Assembly: GCF_900186615.1 (NCBI RefSeq)
Contig: NZ_LT896588.1
Coordinates: 2,154,095-2,189,337 of the forward strand
Source: Parabacteroides bouchesdurhonensis
GTDB lineage: Bacteria; Bacteroidota; Bacteroidia; Bacteroidales; Tannerellaceae
Direction of reading: 5' to 3'
DNA: 35,243 nt
Made by a program: the position numbers and the translations under genes. The notes under the pieces are model-generated. The model ran no database searches. It was not told the origin of the DNA and saw nothing but the letters and a program-made list of their open reading frames with translations. Shown piece after piece: positions 34,983-35,243 of the stretch (its first letter is position 1; the number at the start of each line of letters is the position of its first letter).

Positions 34983-35074
34983 CACTCCGGGAGAAGTAGT
35001 AAAAGTAGTCAGGAAGTTAAAGTAGATAAGTCTACTAACTACTAACTACCAACTACTATCTACCAAACCAAGAG

Positions 35075-35148
35075 GGGGGATTAGCTCAGCTGGCTAGAGC
35101 ATCTGCCTTGCACGCAGAGGGTCAACGGTTCGAATCCGTTATTCTCCA
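35075..35148 (+). tRNA. tRNA-Ala (TGC)
   Basis: Cloverleaf with anticodon TGC (CTTGCACGC). Acceptor GGGGGAT pairs with ATTCTCC (two G-U pairs). Second tRNA of the 16S-23S spacer; the 23S gene should begin just beyond the window. Confidence 0.96.
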
Positions 35149-35168
35149 CAACACTCAGTAATGAGAAA

Positions 35169-35181
35169 AGATCTTTGACAT
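35169..35181 (+). promoter_or_regulatory. Spacer boxA-like site before 23S
   Basis: AGATCTTTGACAT follows the tRNA-Ala gene. It resembles the leader boxA and is in the usual position upstream of 23S rRNA. Confidence 0.5.
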
Positions 35182-35243
35182 GATGGACAGAATCAATAAA
35201 GTAAAGAAGTAGAGCGAACTTACAGAGATATCATCCCGACACG

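Overview
The window comes from a Bacteroidota chromosome, most likely a Parabacteroides species. The 16S rRNA gene at the right end reads like that genus (judged from memory, no alignment was run). Promoters follow the Bacteroides pattern TTTG-N18..20-TAnnTTTG, and the gene content (SusC/SusD pair, ECF sigma/FecR, PPi-dependent phosphofructokinase, short primary sigma factor, DUF3408/DUF3876/RteC mobile-element genes) fits.

Positions 1 to about 9.3 kb are an accessory mobile element. It holds a tyrosine integrase cut off by the left window edge, a complete retron, a set of small mobile-element proteins (three excisionase-like HTH proteins, DUF3876-like and DUF3408-like proteins), a relaxosome accessory gene behind a cluster of hairpins that may be oriT, an RteC-like pair of overlapping frames, and a cargo operon (unknown zinc-ribbon protein, AraC regulator, aldo/keto reductase). 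No relaxase is visible, so the element looks dependent on helpers or decayed. The retron is the strongest candidate for an undescribed system. Its reverse transcriptase has the retron signatures NAxxH and VTG. A small hydrophobic protein, a likely effector, lies upstream of it. Upstream of that is a roughly 228-nt non-coding RNA bracketed by 15-bp a1/a2 inverted repeats, driven by a consensus promoter and starting with a boxA-like sequence. A structured intergenic RNA at about 9.36-9.56 kb lies where the element meets the chromosome.

From 9.6 to 18.6 kb on the minus strand lies a SusCD-type uptake locus with its own ECF sigma factor and FecR anti-sigma factor. It ends in a glycerophosphodiester phosphodiesterase and is preceded by a separately transcribed calcineurin-like phosphatase with a PA14 domain. 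Together these suggest capture and breakdown of a phosphodiester-containing, possibly glycosylated, substrate.

From 18.9 to 35.2 kb the genes are mostly housekeeping: PPi-PFK, a GH35 beta-galactosidase with an unusual C-terminal DUF302-like domain, riboflavin synthase, CbpA/CbpM, initiator tRNA, a MATE transporter, a YihY/BrkB membrane protein, RNase P RNA, a DegQ-type protease, the primary sigma factor, a second calcineurin-like phosphoesterase, and the start of an rRNA operon (two promoters, boxA, 16S, tRNA-Ile, tRNA-Ala). Two intergenic regions, each just after a terminator, carry short arrays of 22-bp degenerate repeats that no gene explains.
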